A stretch of 64,000 nucleotides of DNA from Chlorops oryzae (taxonomy: Eukaryota; Arthropoda; Insecta; Diptera; Chloropidae): NCBI GenBank assembly GCA_020466095.1, contig CM035806.1, positions 141,081,934-141,145,933 on the forward strand. The letters are read 5' to 3'. Each line of letters opens with the position of its first letter. Position 1 is the first letter of the stretch. The notes beneath the pieces were generated by a model. That model was not told the DNA's origin and did no database searches. It worked only from the letters and a program-made list of their open reading frames with translations. Below are positions 1-12,773 of the stretch, piece after piece. The translations under genes and the position numbers were made by a program.

Positions 1-1369
1 CACTGTTGACATTTTCGAAAATTTAGTTTTCGCGCCCGACCACCTTCTGCTAATAAAATTTAATTGTTTCAAACACACTAAAAATATTTCGTTATAAAAT
101 AATGCTTGTTCACTAGACCGTTGTCCTTAAAAGACTAAATTTTTAAGTATATTGCGTTTACACATCGATTTACTATTTAAGGTATTTTTTTTTTTTTTTT
201 TTTGTACCTGCAATAACGGAACATTTAGGCTTGGGTATTTACATTTTTCTACCTAATAGATTTCTATGCCAAACTATATTCAAACAATGATTTAACTTGA
301 AAACGAGGATCTATCTTTTGACGGAATGCAAATATTCCCAGGCAGAATTTCTTTCACAGTTTCTAAATAATTGTCATATTTAATGGCTAAAGATCTAAAG
401 AGCGAACATCCGGTCAATATTGAGGGGTTGTTTAAGTTTCATAAGAAATATTTAACGTTTATGAATAAATATATACATATACGCGATCATTGTATACGCA
501 AGTTACCGTTTCTTCTCTTCGCATTTGGTTTTTCTATTTTGAGATTACGAATCATAAATAACTATAAGTTAATTCTAGCGAATTCTGCATGACAAGAGTT
601 TGAACATGTTCTTTAAAAATAAAATAAAAAGGTAATTATATCCTAGTCTTACCATAGTCCTTAATGTGTTAATACTAGAAACTGTGAAAAATATCTACCA
701 AAAAACTATTTAACGCTTCTTAAAATTAAGGAAAACAATAGTTTAAACACAAGTCAAATTTTATATAATTAACTAAGAATAACATCTGAATAGTAGACAT
801 TAATCACTTAGAACGACTAAAATCTACAAACTATTTAATTTTTATACTAAGGAACTATAGTGTATACGTATTTTAGTCACTAACGAATAAGCTCACACTC
901 TAACATTTTTAAGTTATGTTGTTATAATCATCCTAGTGAAATAAATTGAAATGCTAAATGAAACATACTTAGATTTAGAGGTTTTACCAATCTTCCTTCT
1001 TTGTTATTACATTCAAAGTATTAAAGATCTAATATGCTTATATGTAAAGATGGAGCCAAAACTGCCAAATTGACGTAAGTGACAAATAACAAATTTTACA
1101 GGGCATACAAATAATAAAACTTATACTGCATTATCTCCGTACTAATTGAGTTTATCGTCCCTATATTTTACTACGTGATGAGTTTCTGATGCTGTAGAAC
1201 ATATTTGCATAAAAAAGTCAATTTCGAAAAATATGTCAATTACGTCAATTTGGCAATCATGGTTTAGCTTTGAAAATACTCATTTTAGCCGGGGGATAAA
1301 TTTAAGAAGGGATTTTAGAAAACATTATCGATTGCCTAACTTTACTTTTGTCGTATTTTTTCTAACGCT
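1..1369. other. Non-coding AT-rich DNA
   Basis: No open frame here has codon structure, splice signals or a recognisable domain. The stretch is A/T-rich with short homopolymers (a T run near 185-203). I see no repeat with clear ends. Confidence 0.6.
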
Positions 1370-1991
1370 GCGCCTCGACGGGCAATAAATATTGCTAGCA
1401 ATCTGTCAAATTGCTTTGCCAGGTAGAGGCAATACTGCCAGGGTGGGATTTTTATGTTATGCCATCTTCATATTCAAAATGCCGTCGAACAGGCTACTAC
1501 GCTGCGCACGCGCTCTCGATGCCTTGAAACAACTTTGCGATGAGTGTGACAAAGAAGAAACTCTCTTATTTTTTCTTCTCTGCGATATAGGCAGTTCGCA
1601 AATTTTTAATATTTTTTTTTTATTTCAACGTAGTCCTTTTTAATTTCCTTCGCCATTTGAAGCCACGCATTATTTTTTCATATCAGTACATTTACATGAT
1701 GAGGTTTTATAGCCCAAAGACATTCGAATTGTCGGAAAAGAATTATTATCTTATAAATATCGGCGACGCACCAATCCAATTTGACGATATACACACTTTG
1801 AAAAATTCATAGAAATGAAATTCGGCTGTCAAATAGCAAAATGACAGCTCATTGCCATTCTCAAAGTTGGCAATCGCAGCGAAGCAATATTGCTTGCCAT
1901 ATATTGCCATCTTTTCAAAATGAGCGGTCTCCATTGGCAATATTGCTCAAGTTGGCAGATTGCTAGCAATAATTATTGCCTGTCGAGGCGC
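1370..1991. mobile_element. Palindromic MITE, ends GCGCCTCGAC
   Basis: The left end GCGCCTCGACGGGCAATAA reappears inverted at the right end as TTATTGCCTGTCGAGGCGC. Both arms continue into the shared subterminal words ATTGCTAGCAATCTG and GGCAATATTGC. The element is about 620 bp and has no credible transposase. I could not identify a target-site duplication, so the superfamily is undetermined. Confidence 0.75.
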
Positions 1992-2759
1992 CATGTAATA
2001 ATGACTCCCGTTTTGTTAAACTCGTTTTGTCTGATAACTTAAAATAATAATTTGATGTCCAGGCAGTGTTGACTGAACGTTAACATAACTTTACTCAAGA
2101 ATTTGTTCCGTCTAGAATGTCAAGTCAAAATACGTTTTTTTTTTTTAACTTCTCGGATACAAATTTACTGAAAAGATCGATTATTTATTATTATTAAGTT
2201 AATTTGCGTTATGTCAAGCTTAGAGAAATTTATCTATAAATGTAAAGTCGATAAGACTTTTTATTGAAAACAAAAAAAAAAAAGTGTGGTGTTATAATAC
2301 ATTAATTAATAAATGAGCCATAGCAAGTGTGTGTTTTTCTTGCCCCCTTTTATTACACTTCTTATCACTTATCACACGAAAAATTTGATTATTTTTTGAT
2401 TTGCACGGCCGGACTTGCCTTCTTCCTGAACTGATATTTTTCATGAATTATGGTTTTTTGGTAACAATAAGCGTTTTTCCTTGCATTGATTTAACTCAAC
2501 TTATCTGAATACATCATAGAGTACAATATTCGCAATTGTTTGAACAAAATGGAATGCAGAATGTTAAAAACAATATAATTGTACTTAATTTACTGCGCAT
2601 TAATTGCATATTGCACGGATATGCTAAGAACTAAAGTGAGAAATATGTATACCTACATATACCTAGAAGAACTATAAAGGATCTACAGTATTCTTTCGAA
2701 TGCATGCACCATCGAAAATGGAAGCAAATCCGTCCGTAAAAACCATGAAAACTAATCAG

Positions 2760-2865
2760 CCCTGTTCTGAATAATATTTCACTTGAACCTTTCCGCAGGT
2801 TTCAATCCAAATGTCTATTGAAACTGGCGGAAAAAGCTCACGAGAACTATTATTCAGAATAGGGG
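2760..2865. mobile_element. Short foldback MITE, ends CCCTGTTCTGAATAATA
   Basis: A roughly 105-bp hairpin. The left arm CCCTGTTCTGAATAATA pairs with TATTATTCAGAATAGGGG on the right. A second paired block lies inside (CCGCAGGTTTCAAT against ATTGAAACTGGCGG). There is no coding potential and no clear target duplication. Confidence 0.7.
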
Positions 2866-5432
2866 TGAATATCTTTTGCTTTTAAACGGGGAAGCACTAA
2901 CATTCGAGGGGCATATATCCGAGGAATACTGTGTATATTAAAAATTTGGTCTCAGTGTAAAAGAAGAATATTTCTATGATTGTAGATAATCTAAAAAAAA
3001 CAGGTAAATAATACGCATTAGAAATTGGTTTATCCGAAACACGAAAACCAGTATCCTGCAGTTAGGTTCGCATTTCCATTCAGCAACAATGGTCAACGTT
3101 CATTTCAATAGAGAAGGATGTGCAAGAAACACAACCACACACCACCACCACTACTACTGAACAAACGAATAAATGGTTGTGCTGCTCATTCTTCTCTAAT
3201 GAAAAAACGAGTTTTTTGTTTTATTTTCGAAGCAAAAGATGAGATGTTGCCGCTATGTTGACCGATTTGTTGCCAAATGTAAATAGAAACTTTTCGAACG
3301 CATCATGTGCTCCCATAAACAACGCAGCGGCGAAAAAGAGAAAGCAATAGCGACTCAGCATGATGCGATCGCACACTTGTCAATGTATTGGGAGAGTCGC
3401 TTATGGCATAGTAAAAATCGGTGCAAACTGGCAAGTAAGCAAACAAAGCTTTGTCATAACAAAGAGAAAATTTGAAAGAAAAAAAAAAAAAAATAAATTT
3501 AATAATAAAAATTAAAATACATAAAAGCGAAACAGAGCCCAAAATGGTTTTTGGATGGTATCGATTCGGGTCAAGTTTTACAAACTAAAGTTGCGAACGG
3601 TTGCTTTTGTCCAGCCCAGATCAGGCCAGCCAGTTGCAGCTTTTTGTTATACAATCCAAAGCGACCCTAATTAGCGATCGAAAGCACGGACTAACTAGAC
3701 AACTGGCTACCACAGTTAAAAAACAAACGCTGCGCGTAAAAATTGCTTTCCCCTTTTGTCGTGCTCTTCTCTTTTTTTTTTTGGGGGGTTTTTTCTTCAT
3801 ATTTTTCGGTTTCTCTTTGACGGAGTCGCAAGTAGAATCATCGAACAAAACAAATTCAATAAAAACCGAAAGCACTACGTTTTAATTGTGTGTGCGTCGA
3901 CGGTCGACCGACAAAGCAATTCGCATGATATGGGTTTTCCTTCTTTTTCTTCATTTTCTGTTGCGTCTTCTTCTTCTATTCCGCGTAAGAGCGTCCACGG
4001 TGCTATGACAGCCACGGCCTTATGATAATTTCGATGATTCCACTTGCGCGTCCCTACGTGTGTTGTAGCACATGAGGTTTCGAGAATTTCGAGAATCGAG
4101 TTGACCACGTTTTTCATGATATTCAATGCGACGGTTTTGCATGTCCCCTCGTAACTACCTCTCGTTATTCATTCCCAACAAAAAGCAGAAAAATATCACC
4201 GCTATCCTCGGACTCAGCTACCGCTGGGACGTCCAAAATTGGTGGGAATTGCTTTGCTTTTTTTTTGTTTGGGAGCGGAATACAGGAACTTATTACGAAA
4301 ATAAGCCTGTAAGGTTGAATTGGCGCTTGGACTGACTTTTTGAGTTGATTGTTGTTCTTGTTGTTAAATGTTGATGTTGCTTGGTTGGTTGGTTGTTTGC
4401 GGTTGTTGCAGTTGCGATGGTGTTCAAATAAATGTTGATTGAAGAAGAAAATGGTTGATTGATGATAACCAGTGGCAGATATGTGAGAGCTCCAAACAAA
4501 GCAATCGAATTAGTAAATTTCTGCTCGGACACGTTAACATATACATAGATATATTGTATAAAAATATATATACAAATTCGTATATATATATGTATTGAGA
4601 TATATTTCACGTAAATGAACTTGTATTCCGTCCATCAAGCGTTCTTGCTTTTCGTTTCTTTCGTTCGCTTTCGCTCATTCATATCGCTTACGCACCTTCA
4701 AAATGCACATTTTTAACACTTTCCATTGCAAAAAAAAAAAAAATGAAAGAAAGAAAACGTCTATTAAATGCAAAAAGCAATTGAATATACGATTTTATAT
4801 TCGCACTTTGAACTGTGCGTTATACAACTTTTAATGCTAGCAAAGAGAATTGCGTATTTCTTTTAAATATTAAAAAATTCAAACTTTCTCCGTTGAAGAT
4901 GAAATATTCAATGAAGTGTACGGGAAGTCAAAAAAGTATGAGTAGCTACAATGGCGTTGCCAACCATTGATTTCTTCGCTGACGCCATTTTGTGAAACAA
5001 TGGCTTCCACGCGGCATATGCGAATTCAGCGCAACACATGCAAACTCTCTCGACGTCATATTCAATAATAAGCATCCGAAAATATGAAATTGTGTGGGTG
5101 TAAGGGGAAATAATAAAATGCAGGGGAAATATCTAAAAATGTCAATTTAATTATATCACATTTGATTCAAATAAAATATTAGAAAGTAGTTGGCAGCGCG
5201 ATTTTACAGTGCTGCATTTACAATGTAACATAAGAAATTGCTTTTACACATTTCATTTTAATAAAATATGATCCTGGATTTTATTTTAATATATTTCCTA
5301 TAGGAATTAACTCAAGGTGCATTTAAAAAGGTGTATGCAATAGATATTCATGCCTGTTCTTATTCATTTTTTACAAATAAAGTTTTTCGAAACTTTAGTG
5401 TTTGCTTCGATTTTTCATTGACGTTACTTTTA
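2866..5432. other. Intergenic DNA without supported gene
   Basis: Several open frames of 80-105 codons occur between 3300 and 4610. They overlap on opposite strands, are rich in homopolymer-derived residues, and lack splice or domain evidence. The region holds poly-A/poly-T runs (3480-3493, 3772-3782, 4731-4743) and an AT-rich dinucleotide stretch near 4540-4600. I see nothing else to annotate. Confidence 0.5.
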
Positions 5433-6102
5433 AGCGAACCCGACACGGTACTGAATAGCCTACTGAATTCATACGTACGTGTTCAGTATGTTTGCGTCGA
5501 CACGTTACTGAATTTAGTATACTTCATTATTTGTCGCTTGTTTTCAACGAGTGCAGACGACGATGTCAAACGCGGACAAAATAATTTTGGCGGCTGTTGT
5601 AGTGGCATTAAAAAAAAAGGAAAACGAAAAACAAAAAACAAAAAAACAAAAAAAGGATTTGGATGAAAAATTGGCTAAATTTCTTTTTAAAAAAAATAAA
5701 AGTCTTCATAGGTTTTTAAGAAAAAAAAAAAATTAATTTAAGTTTTCAATAAACTAAAAAACTAATATAAAAACTATATACATAAAATAAGTCTTCATAA
5801 GTTTTAAAAAAAAAAAAATTAATTCAGGTTTTTTCAGTGAAATCCAAAATAAATGATTTATCATCGTTGTCCGCCATCACGTCGTCTCGCCGTAAAATTT
5901 TCTCTCAAATGAATTCAGTTACTGAATTCAGTATGTCGCGCATACGCGTTACTGAATTCAGCCATTCAGTACGCAAAATCAAAACGATTTGGATTTTGCG
6001 TACTGAATCGCTTCCCTCGTTGTAAGTGAGTCGCATACACATCTATTTCACTAATACACATATAGCGTTCAGTACTGAATTCAGTACCGTGTCGGGTTCG
6101 CT
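5433..6102. mobile_element. MITE with AGCGAACCCGACACGG ends, TTA duplication
   Basis: The left end AGCGAACCCGACACGGTACT is inverted at the right end. Both sides are flanked by TTA (5430-5432 and 6103-6105). The interior is packed with the palindromic word ACTGAATTCAGT in both orientations, an arrangement expected of subterminal transposase-binding repeats. A short frame at about 5563-5736 (beginning MSNADKIILA, then a run of Lys/Glu) could be the decayed start of a transposase gene, but I cannot confirm that. The 3-bp TTA duplication fits the PIF/Harbinger group. Confidence 0.8.
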
Positions 6103-6575
6103 TTAATTCTGAAACTCGAATTTCAAAAAAAACACTTCTCAAAATTTGTTTGTTGTACAGTTTTCAAATTTTTGTTCACTTATAACTAAGCCGATTTTTG
6201 AAATTCAAATTTTTGGTTCAATTATAACTAAGCCGATTTCGACATTCCCGTTTCATTTGACAATGCCGATTCTATGTTGTTTTTGTTCAAGTTGTAGTTG
6301 TTGCCGTATTGCTCACACCTTGTTAAATAATGTTTATTTCTGATATAATCTGTGGCAGAATTGATTGCATGCATCTTTTGCATCTTATTTCTCTTAATGT
6401 ACCAATTAGAAATCTTCGGCAATTAGAGTTGTTTTATAATGGCTTCTCGCGCACAAACTATGCTCTAAATTCTCCCCTCAAAAGACCTTTGACTGCCTAT
6501 AATGCTATTTCCTCTAATATTGCTGTTGATTTTACTGTCTCGAAAGATAGGCTTAAAGCAATTGTGAATACCTTA

Positions 6576-7645
6576 AGGCGCATTTACACATTTGACAATT
6601 TTGTCAAAATCTCTCTCAAAAAAATCGTCAAAAAGTGTAAACGTCAAAATTTTTTACATCAAATTCGCTTCTTGATTTTGAAGTGAATTATCTTCAAAAA
6701 ATTTGATGAAATTGTGTCAATAGTGTAAACACAAAAAGTTGCTCATTTTATTTTGATAAATTATCAAAATTTCAAGAAAAGTAAATACAGTGAGAAATAT
6801 AAAAATACTTAGTTAAAATTTGACCATGACCACCATTGTCGAAATTCGCAAAAATTATATTTTTACTATTTTGAATTTGAGTATATCGCAGCTAGACCTA
6901 AATTGCCCTCTTACGGTTAAAATTTTGACCATTACCATCATTCGCGAAATTTGCAAAAATTTTGATTTTCACTATTTTGAATTGCGTATTTCGCAGCTAG
7001 ATATAATGTCCTCTAACGGTTAAACTTTGACCATGACCACCATCCGCGAAAATTTTGTGCTTAATATTAATTTCGAGTTTGAGAAGCTAAATCGAAGTAC
7101 AGATAAGGTACCCATAAATAGATATCAAAGCTAGAGCAACGAAAACGGCAGGAATTTTCGTTAGGGTTAATGTTTTAATATATTTTAAGTTGAGGAAAAG
7201 GTATTTGTGCAATCGGGTAAGTCGATGTAAACTTCCTTATATTATTAATCAAAATGGCCTCACAGGCTGCGGAGGGCCCTATCACGATCCTTAGATATCC
7301 AAAAATCCTTTGTTAATTTTTTGGATCTTTCTTGATCCTTCGTCTATTATGCTATTATATCCCTTCTTTTTCTCCAAATTTGGAGTTGACTCTTCAAAAG
7401 CCACTTTGAAAGACTTTTTGATTTCAAAATAATTCATAAAATTTTGACCGAACGTATAAACACTATTTTGAAGGTTGGCATCAAAAACTCTCTTTCAGCT
7501 CTCAGATATTTTGACATTGCTTTATTTTTTTTTTTTTGAGAGAGTATTTTGACGTCAAATTTATGTAGTGTGTAAACGATGAATCAAAATAATTTTTCAA
7601 ATTTTGACGTCAATTTTTTTTTATGTCAAATGTGTAAATGCGCCT
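6576..7645. mobile_element. MITE with AGGCGCATTTACAC ends, TTA duplication
   Basis: The ends AGGCGCATTTACACATTTGA and its inverse TCAAATGTGTAAATGCGCCT bound a 1070-bp element. TTA flanks both sides (6573-6575 and 7646-7648). The arms carry many scattered copies of TTTGAC/GTCAAA. No long open frame is present. It fits a non-autonomous PIF/Harbinger-like element. Confidence 0.85.
6818..7070. repeat. Tandem repeat, unit about 103 bp, 2.4 copies
   Basis: Successive units begin with TTTGACCATGACCACCAT or close variants at about 6818, 6922 and 7026, and run through a shared CGCAGCTAGA motif to TAACGGTTAAA. The repeat lies wholly inside the MITE at 6576-7645. Confidence 0.75.
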
Positions 7646-8129
7646 TTAGTTACGTAAATTGTTTAAATAGTTTTAGTTTTGGAAAAATATTTTTATTTTT
7701 CTTTTACCTTAATTTTATATTTACTTATAATTTTAGTTTAAGCAAGTCTGTACGATGAAATATCATAGACGAAATAAAGAAATATAAATACACCTTGGAA
7801 ATAACTAATATAAAATTTCATTGTGAATTTATTTAAATAAAGTGTTTTTATTTTCTATAAAATTTCTTCCTGGATATTTTATTATGTTAACATATATTCC
7901 TGAATGATATTTTACATAATTTTAATACTCATTGATTCTCCCAATTCTCCTAATTGCTTCCACTCGAGCCAATAAAAAATCCAAACTTCTTTTGTTTATA
8001 AATATTTATTATTTATTTTTTATATTATTTTTAAAATTAAGTTATGTTCTTACCCTAATAATATGCAAACATAAATTATGTTTGATTAATTAATAATAAA
8101 AATAAAAAAACACATATTCACTTGCTTAA

Positions 8130-8864
8130 GGGGACCTTCTGGTCTAGAGCACGAAAATTTAGGGTATTTTCATGATTTTTTTTTTGGTATTAAGCCAAAT
8201 AAAAAACGATTTTCTAAGTATGCAGGCTTATTATATTCTTTATTGACAAAAAATAAAAAATGTTGTTGTAATTTTTTTTTTTTTTTTTGGTATTTTAAAA
8301 ATGGCGTTGAAGTGGACCCTCTTTGAAAAAGTACCTCCGTGGTGTGAAAGATTTTGGCAGTTCTGGTAATCGAAAAAAAAAAAACAAAAATATGTTATTA
8401 ATCAGAATGAATGCGGCTATCGCAGGAACTAGAATAAAAAAAAATTTTATTTAAATTGACAAAATGGCGCAATTTTTTATTTCAACCATCAAAAACTCCC
8501 CTTTTTTTGACCATTTTTTTGATGAAAAAATATGAAGTTCTTGAAATAAAAATTCGATTCTAGTTCGGGCCATAGCCATTGATGTTATGAATAAATATAA
8601 AAATTCCAGACAAATCGGTTCGATGGTTTTTTTGTTTTCATTCACACCAGGTCAAAAAAAGTAGTTTTGAGATAAACGCGTTCAAAGTTGCTTTGATCAA
8701 GCGCGCTGCCTGCTGTCTCCACCTTCTAAAAAGGCTGTAGCAAAACAAATATTGTCAATATCTTCACGAAACTTTGCCAGCATATTCTTAAAAGTCTATT
8801 CTTCCGAAATATATAAAAAAAAAAAAAAATCAATTTTCAAAAAATTCTAGACCAGAAGGTCCCC
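8130..8864. mobile_element. MITE with GGGGACCTTCTGGTCTAGA ends, TTAA duplication
   Basis: The left end GGGGACCTTCTGGTCTAGA and the right end TCTAGACCAGAAGGTCCCC are perfect inverses. TTAA flanks both sides (8126-8129 and 8865-8868). TTAA duplications are typical of piggyBac and Kolobok transposons, and the G-rich ends make Kolobok plausible. The element is 735 bp and non-coding. Confidence 0.85.
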
Positions 8865-9729
8865 TTAAAAACTTCACATGCACAAAGTTTAAAGTTTAAA
8901 AATATAACAATAAAATATCGAAATAAACAATTTTAAAAAATAATAATACATATTTAGCTTATTTTATTTATATAATTTTTGGGTATCCGGCGAAACGCCT
9001 TCTTGGCCAAGAATGGAATTTTCCATTCCGTTTCACTAGGAATGACCCGTTCTCCTGTTTTTTTTTTTTTTTATGTTTTATTTTATTTTTATTTTAAACA
9101 GAAATGTATACTTTGGTAAAACTTTTTGCGCTTTTTCAACTCTAAAAACTCCACTCGATTCATGTGCTTGGAAGTATAATTTCCAATAATAAAAAGCCGC
9201 AAAACTGGCACCGTGCTAACTTTCCAGAACACATCAAATTGTATAAGCAAATATAATGAAAAATGATACTCGCGTTCAGGCCTGGGTACTGTCTCAACGT
9301 TACACCATTAAGTATTTCCAACAAGGCCCTAAGCCTGCTTAGAGCAGAGGTAATCAGGGCCCGGCCCCAACAATACAGCACCCGCTTGTCAGCGATATAC
9401 GTACGTACGTATGTTCATGAAATTAGATATGATGCGCTAAGCTAAGCTGCGGTGATCAACGTATCGATTCGAAAACGCAGAATAAAGATCTCTAGCTTGG
9501 CATGAACACATCAGATCAAATAAGATAATCGCATAGAATACCCTAAAGCTTAAGCAAATGTAGAGTCACGCTCAAATGCTATCGGCAATAAAATATAGGT
9601 ACATACATACATACATACACGATATACGAAAAACCTACATATGAAAAATCTGTTACGAAGAGATCGAATATCTCTTGTACATATTAGCCATGGATGCCAC
9701 TAAGCAAGGTTAACGAGAGCGTGTTTTCA
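8865..9729. other. Upstream intergenic region of the Pdh-like gene
   Basis: Non-coding, AT-rich, with a T run at 9060-9072 and short ACGTAC and ACATAC microsatellites near 9400-9416 and 9600-9620. No gene or bounded repeat is seen. Confidence 0.5.
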
Positions 9730-9737
9730 TATAAAAG
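9730..9737 (+). promoter_or_regulatory. TATA box of the Pdh-like gene
   Basis: TATAAAAG lies 84 bp before the first codon of the dehydrogenase gene, a normal distance for a fly TATA box with a short 5' leader. The start site itself cannot be read from sequence. Confidence 0.6.
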
Positions 9738-9820
9738 GCGATTAAACAGCTTCCTCGAAAACATTACGCTATTTCTGTTGGAATAAAGTGAATAGTACAT
9801 ACATATAGGACGATACGACG

Positions 9821-10763
9821 ATGGCATTTCGTGGAAAGAACGCTGTGGTTACCGGCGGTGCTGGTGGCATTGGTCTACAAGTTTGCAAACAGCTTCTTGC
9901 CAATGGAATCGCAAAGATAGCTATCATTGATATACAAGATAATCTTGAAGAGATCGTTAAACTGCGCTCAGCATATCCAGCTCAAAGTATTTTACTCACC
10001 AAAATGGATGTTGCCAATCGAAAGGGCATGGAGGCGACATATGAGGAAATCATAAAAACTTTCGGTTCAATTGAGATTGTTGTTAATATCGCCGGAATAT
10101 TCAATGACCAGGATATACAACGAACACTCACAGTCAACTTGGTACACTATCAGAAGATTTATAGAATTTCTATTTTCCAATCAATTACCCTTTGTTTTTG
10201 TTGCAGGGAGGAATTATGCATTCAACACTCACTGCAATCAAATATATGGGCAAGGATCAGGGTGGCAATGGCGGTATTATATGTAATATGTCTTCGGTAA
10301 CTGGCTTGGACCCGATGTTCTTATTGCCAATCTATGCTGCAACCAAAGCAGGCATTATACACTTCACGCGCTGCTTTGGTGTATGTTCCAATGATATGAC
10401 TTTTGTGTATCTTATTGTGATTGTTGTTGTTGTTGTTGTTTTCAATTTAAATCTCAAATTCCTTAGAATGACTTGTATTTCCAACGATTGGGTATTAAGT
10501 TCATTACTGTTTGTCCTGGCGCTACCATAACGGATATGTTCACGAATTTTACGGAGAAATTGCTCTTCACTGATATGGGCGATGAGTCGTATCGTGTTTT
10601 GGATCGCCTCAATAAACAGAGTGCTGCCGATGTATCTCGATGTATTCTGTGTGCGCTGGAAAAAGAGGAAAATGGCGCTGTCTATATAATCGAGGGAAAA
10701 CGTGTTTTTCCAATGGAAATGAAACGCTATTGGCGTGGCATTGAGAAGGAATTAAACGAATAG
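9821..10763 (+). CDS. Pdh: Short-chain dehydrogenase, photoreceptor dehydrogenase-like
   Basis: Three exons (9821-10141, 10207-10380, 10467-10763) join in phase 0 and encode 263 residues. The product is an NAD(P)-dependent short-chain dehydrogenase. Residues 8-16 hold the Rossmann motif (VTGGAGGIG), NIAG follows near residue 90, and the catalytic set is Ser137, Tyr150 and Lys154 (YAATK). From memory the sequence is closest to Drosophila photoreceptor dehydrogenase, a pigment-cell enzyme acting on retinoid alcohols, rather than to classic alcohol dehydrogenase. The substrate is therefore inferred from resemblance. Introns are short with GTACAC/TTGCAG and GTATGT/CCTTAG borders, and the stop is TAG. 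A TATA box sits 84 bp upstream. The gene converges on Tcs3. Length and motifs are complete, with no sign of decay. Confidence 0.93.
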
Positions 10764-11253
10764 GCAAACGACAAAAGCGAATCGAAGTGTATTCCTCAAG
10801 GAGGAAAAATTCTATTACACATTTTCAAAAAATTATAATTTTTAAAAAAATCAAAGAATATATTATTTAAAAAAGCCGGAAACCAAAGAAAATCTCAAAA
10901 TTTCCATCTATATTTAAATTTTTAACGATCTGAAACTAATTGAAAGAATTTCTGACACTTATTACAAAAAAAGATTTAAACTTTGCCAGTTCATCCTGCA
11001 TTTTTCAAGCTCGCGCAAATTGGTTCGTAGTGCTTCCAAATTCGATTTTTATCTGGCAAGATAGAACTTGTTTTATGTGAAATTTTAAAATCATTTCACT
11101 CAATGATCTGGGTCGTTATTGAAGCATTCCACCGTTCAAAAAAAAAAAAAAAAAATAATATTAATTGAAATGTTTTTAAAAAACATAGCAACAATACCTT
11201 TTATTCTTATTATATAATTATGTAAAAATTATTGAATCATGCACAACATGATA
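10764..11253. other. Convergent spacer between Pdh and Tcs3
   Basis: About 490 bp of A/T-rich 3' flanking DNA for both convergent genes. It has an A run near 11140-11156. No repeat or gene is visible, and I could not assign a poly-A signal with confidence. Confidence 0.6.
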
Positions 11254-12472
11254 TCAATCGTTGCGCCAAGTGACTAGCACTTCATCCGTTCGATAGCGTT
11301 GCGTAACAAATGACTCATCAAATGGCATGGTTGTGCGAGCGCGAAACATTTCAGCACCAGCATGTGCTATCATTAGTCCATTATCAATGCAATAACGTTC
11401 ATCAATTGCAAAGAGTTTCCCACCACGTTCATTGCACATGATGCGCATCATTTCTTGGAGGCGCTCGTTGCAGCCAACGCCGCCGACGATTAGAACCTGT
11501 AAAGAACATGATGACTTTTTGTGTGATTGATTGTGTGATGAATCACCTCATTCGAATTGCAATGCGCCATTGCGCGTTCCGTGATCTCCACGAGCATAGC
11601 GAAAATGGTTTCTTGCAATGAATAGCAAAGATCTTCGTTACTGTATTCGGGCTCAATAGTTTCATCTAAATCTTTTTTACGTTTCTTTTGTCGTCTACTT
11701 GGATCGGCAATATCTTCGATATGTGATAAAATCCCTGAGAAACTAACATCCATCCCTTCAAAAAGAATGGGCGATCAGAATTTTTATACTTAAGCCTATA
11801 TAATAAACACTCTCATACCCTTCACAACGTACGGCAGCTTGATGAAGTTTTTGCCCTTCTTAGCTAGTTGTTCGATATTATAGCCGGGACTAGGATCGTT
11901 CGATAGCTTTATAATACGGGCGAAACGATCCAAGCAATTGCCAACAGCAATGTCTATAGTCTCACCGAAAATACGATAACGCCGATTAGAATATGCAATA
12001 ACTTGGGTATTACCGCCACTAACATAGAGCACTATTGGGTCTTTAGCTCCTGTTATAAGGCGCCCCATTTCAATGTGTCCGACACAATGATTTACACCTA
12101 AAAGTGGCTTCTGCCAGAGCAACGACAATGTTCGAGCAACTATTGCGCCAACCAGTAAAGGTGGGGCCATTCCAGGTCCTTTAGTATAGCAAATAACATC
12201 CAATTGTGCTGGAGTTAGTTGTGCCTCTTTAAGTGCTGCTTTAACAAGTCCAATTATTTGCTCCCGATGATGCTTGGCAGTTTCTTTTGGAAGGAAGCCT
12301 TAAAGCACACATTTAATCACAAAATCAGGTTTCATAAATAAAAAAAAAAAAACATACCTTCTCCCGGCGGAGTGATATACGTGCGACGTACATTGGCCAG
12401 CTCCTTGCCATCCTGGATAATGCCAATGCCTATCTTATTCGCGCTTCCCTCGATTCCCAATGAGCAAACCAT
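11254..12472 (-). CDS. Tcs3: KEOPS subunit Kae1/OSGEP, tRNA t6A37 threonylcarbamoyltransferase
   Basis: Four exons on the minus strand (12358-12472, 11819-12298, 11547-11755, 11254-11496) join in frame to give 348 residues, the usual size for eukaryotic Kae1/OSGEP. The product transfers the threonylcarbamoyl group to A37 of ANN-decoding tRNAs as the catalytic subunit of the cytosolic KEOPS complex. It has an ASKHA-type fold. The N-terminus begins [15 protein letters not shown]. The metal-binding His109 and His113 lie in NHCVGHIE, followed by VSGGNTQV, and the C-terminal lobe has GGVGCNERL and ERYCIDNG. The segment [14 protein letters not shown] is rebuilt across the exon 2/3 junction, which confirms that splice. 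A DRE-like TATCGATA lies about 300 bp upstream. Nothing is missing. Confidence 0.96.
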
Positions 12473-12765
12473 TCGGAAAATCCCTTGCCTGCGTTCCAAA
12501 GAACACAAAATTCAAATGTTTAGCATAAAGGTGCAAATAGTCATGACTTAACATAACATAAAATAACATAAAATAAAATTAACGGTTTTTGAGTAGTCAT
12601 TCATGGCTTGTGAGAACATAAGGCTGAACTCACACTGTGAAAAATTGGAAAATTTTTGAAATTTTCTTTTAATGATAGTCCATAGCCTTTTACTTTACAT
12701 GAATTTAATTCCATCGAATATGACAGCACTTGCCATTTGGTCGATATATCGAGCCACCGGTGTAC

Positions 12766-12773
12766 TATCGATA
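12766..12773. promoter_or_regulatory. DRE-like motif TATCGATA near the Tcs3 start
   Basis: A perfect palindromic TATCGATA lies 294 bp upstream of the Tcs3 start codon, in the divergent spacer shared with golgin104. In flies this word is the core of the DRE bound by DREF (and BEAF) at housekeeping promoters. Function here is inferred from position. Confidence 0.5.

Noticed and set aside
4293..4610. 105-codon minus-strand frame and neighbouring 80-95 codon frames at 3.3-4.6 kb
   Set aside because: Low-complexity residues from AT dinucleotides and homopolymers, overlapping frames on both strands, no domain or splice pattern.
6818..7070. CRISPR-like spaced repeat
   Set aside because: The units are contiguous 103-bp tandem copies in a eukaryotic MITE, with no constant short repeat and variable spacer structure.
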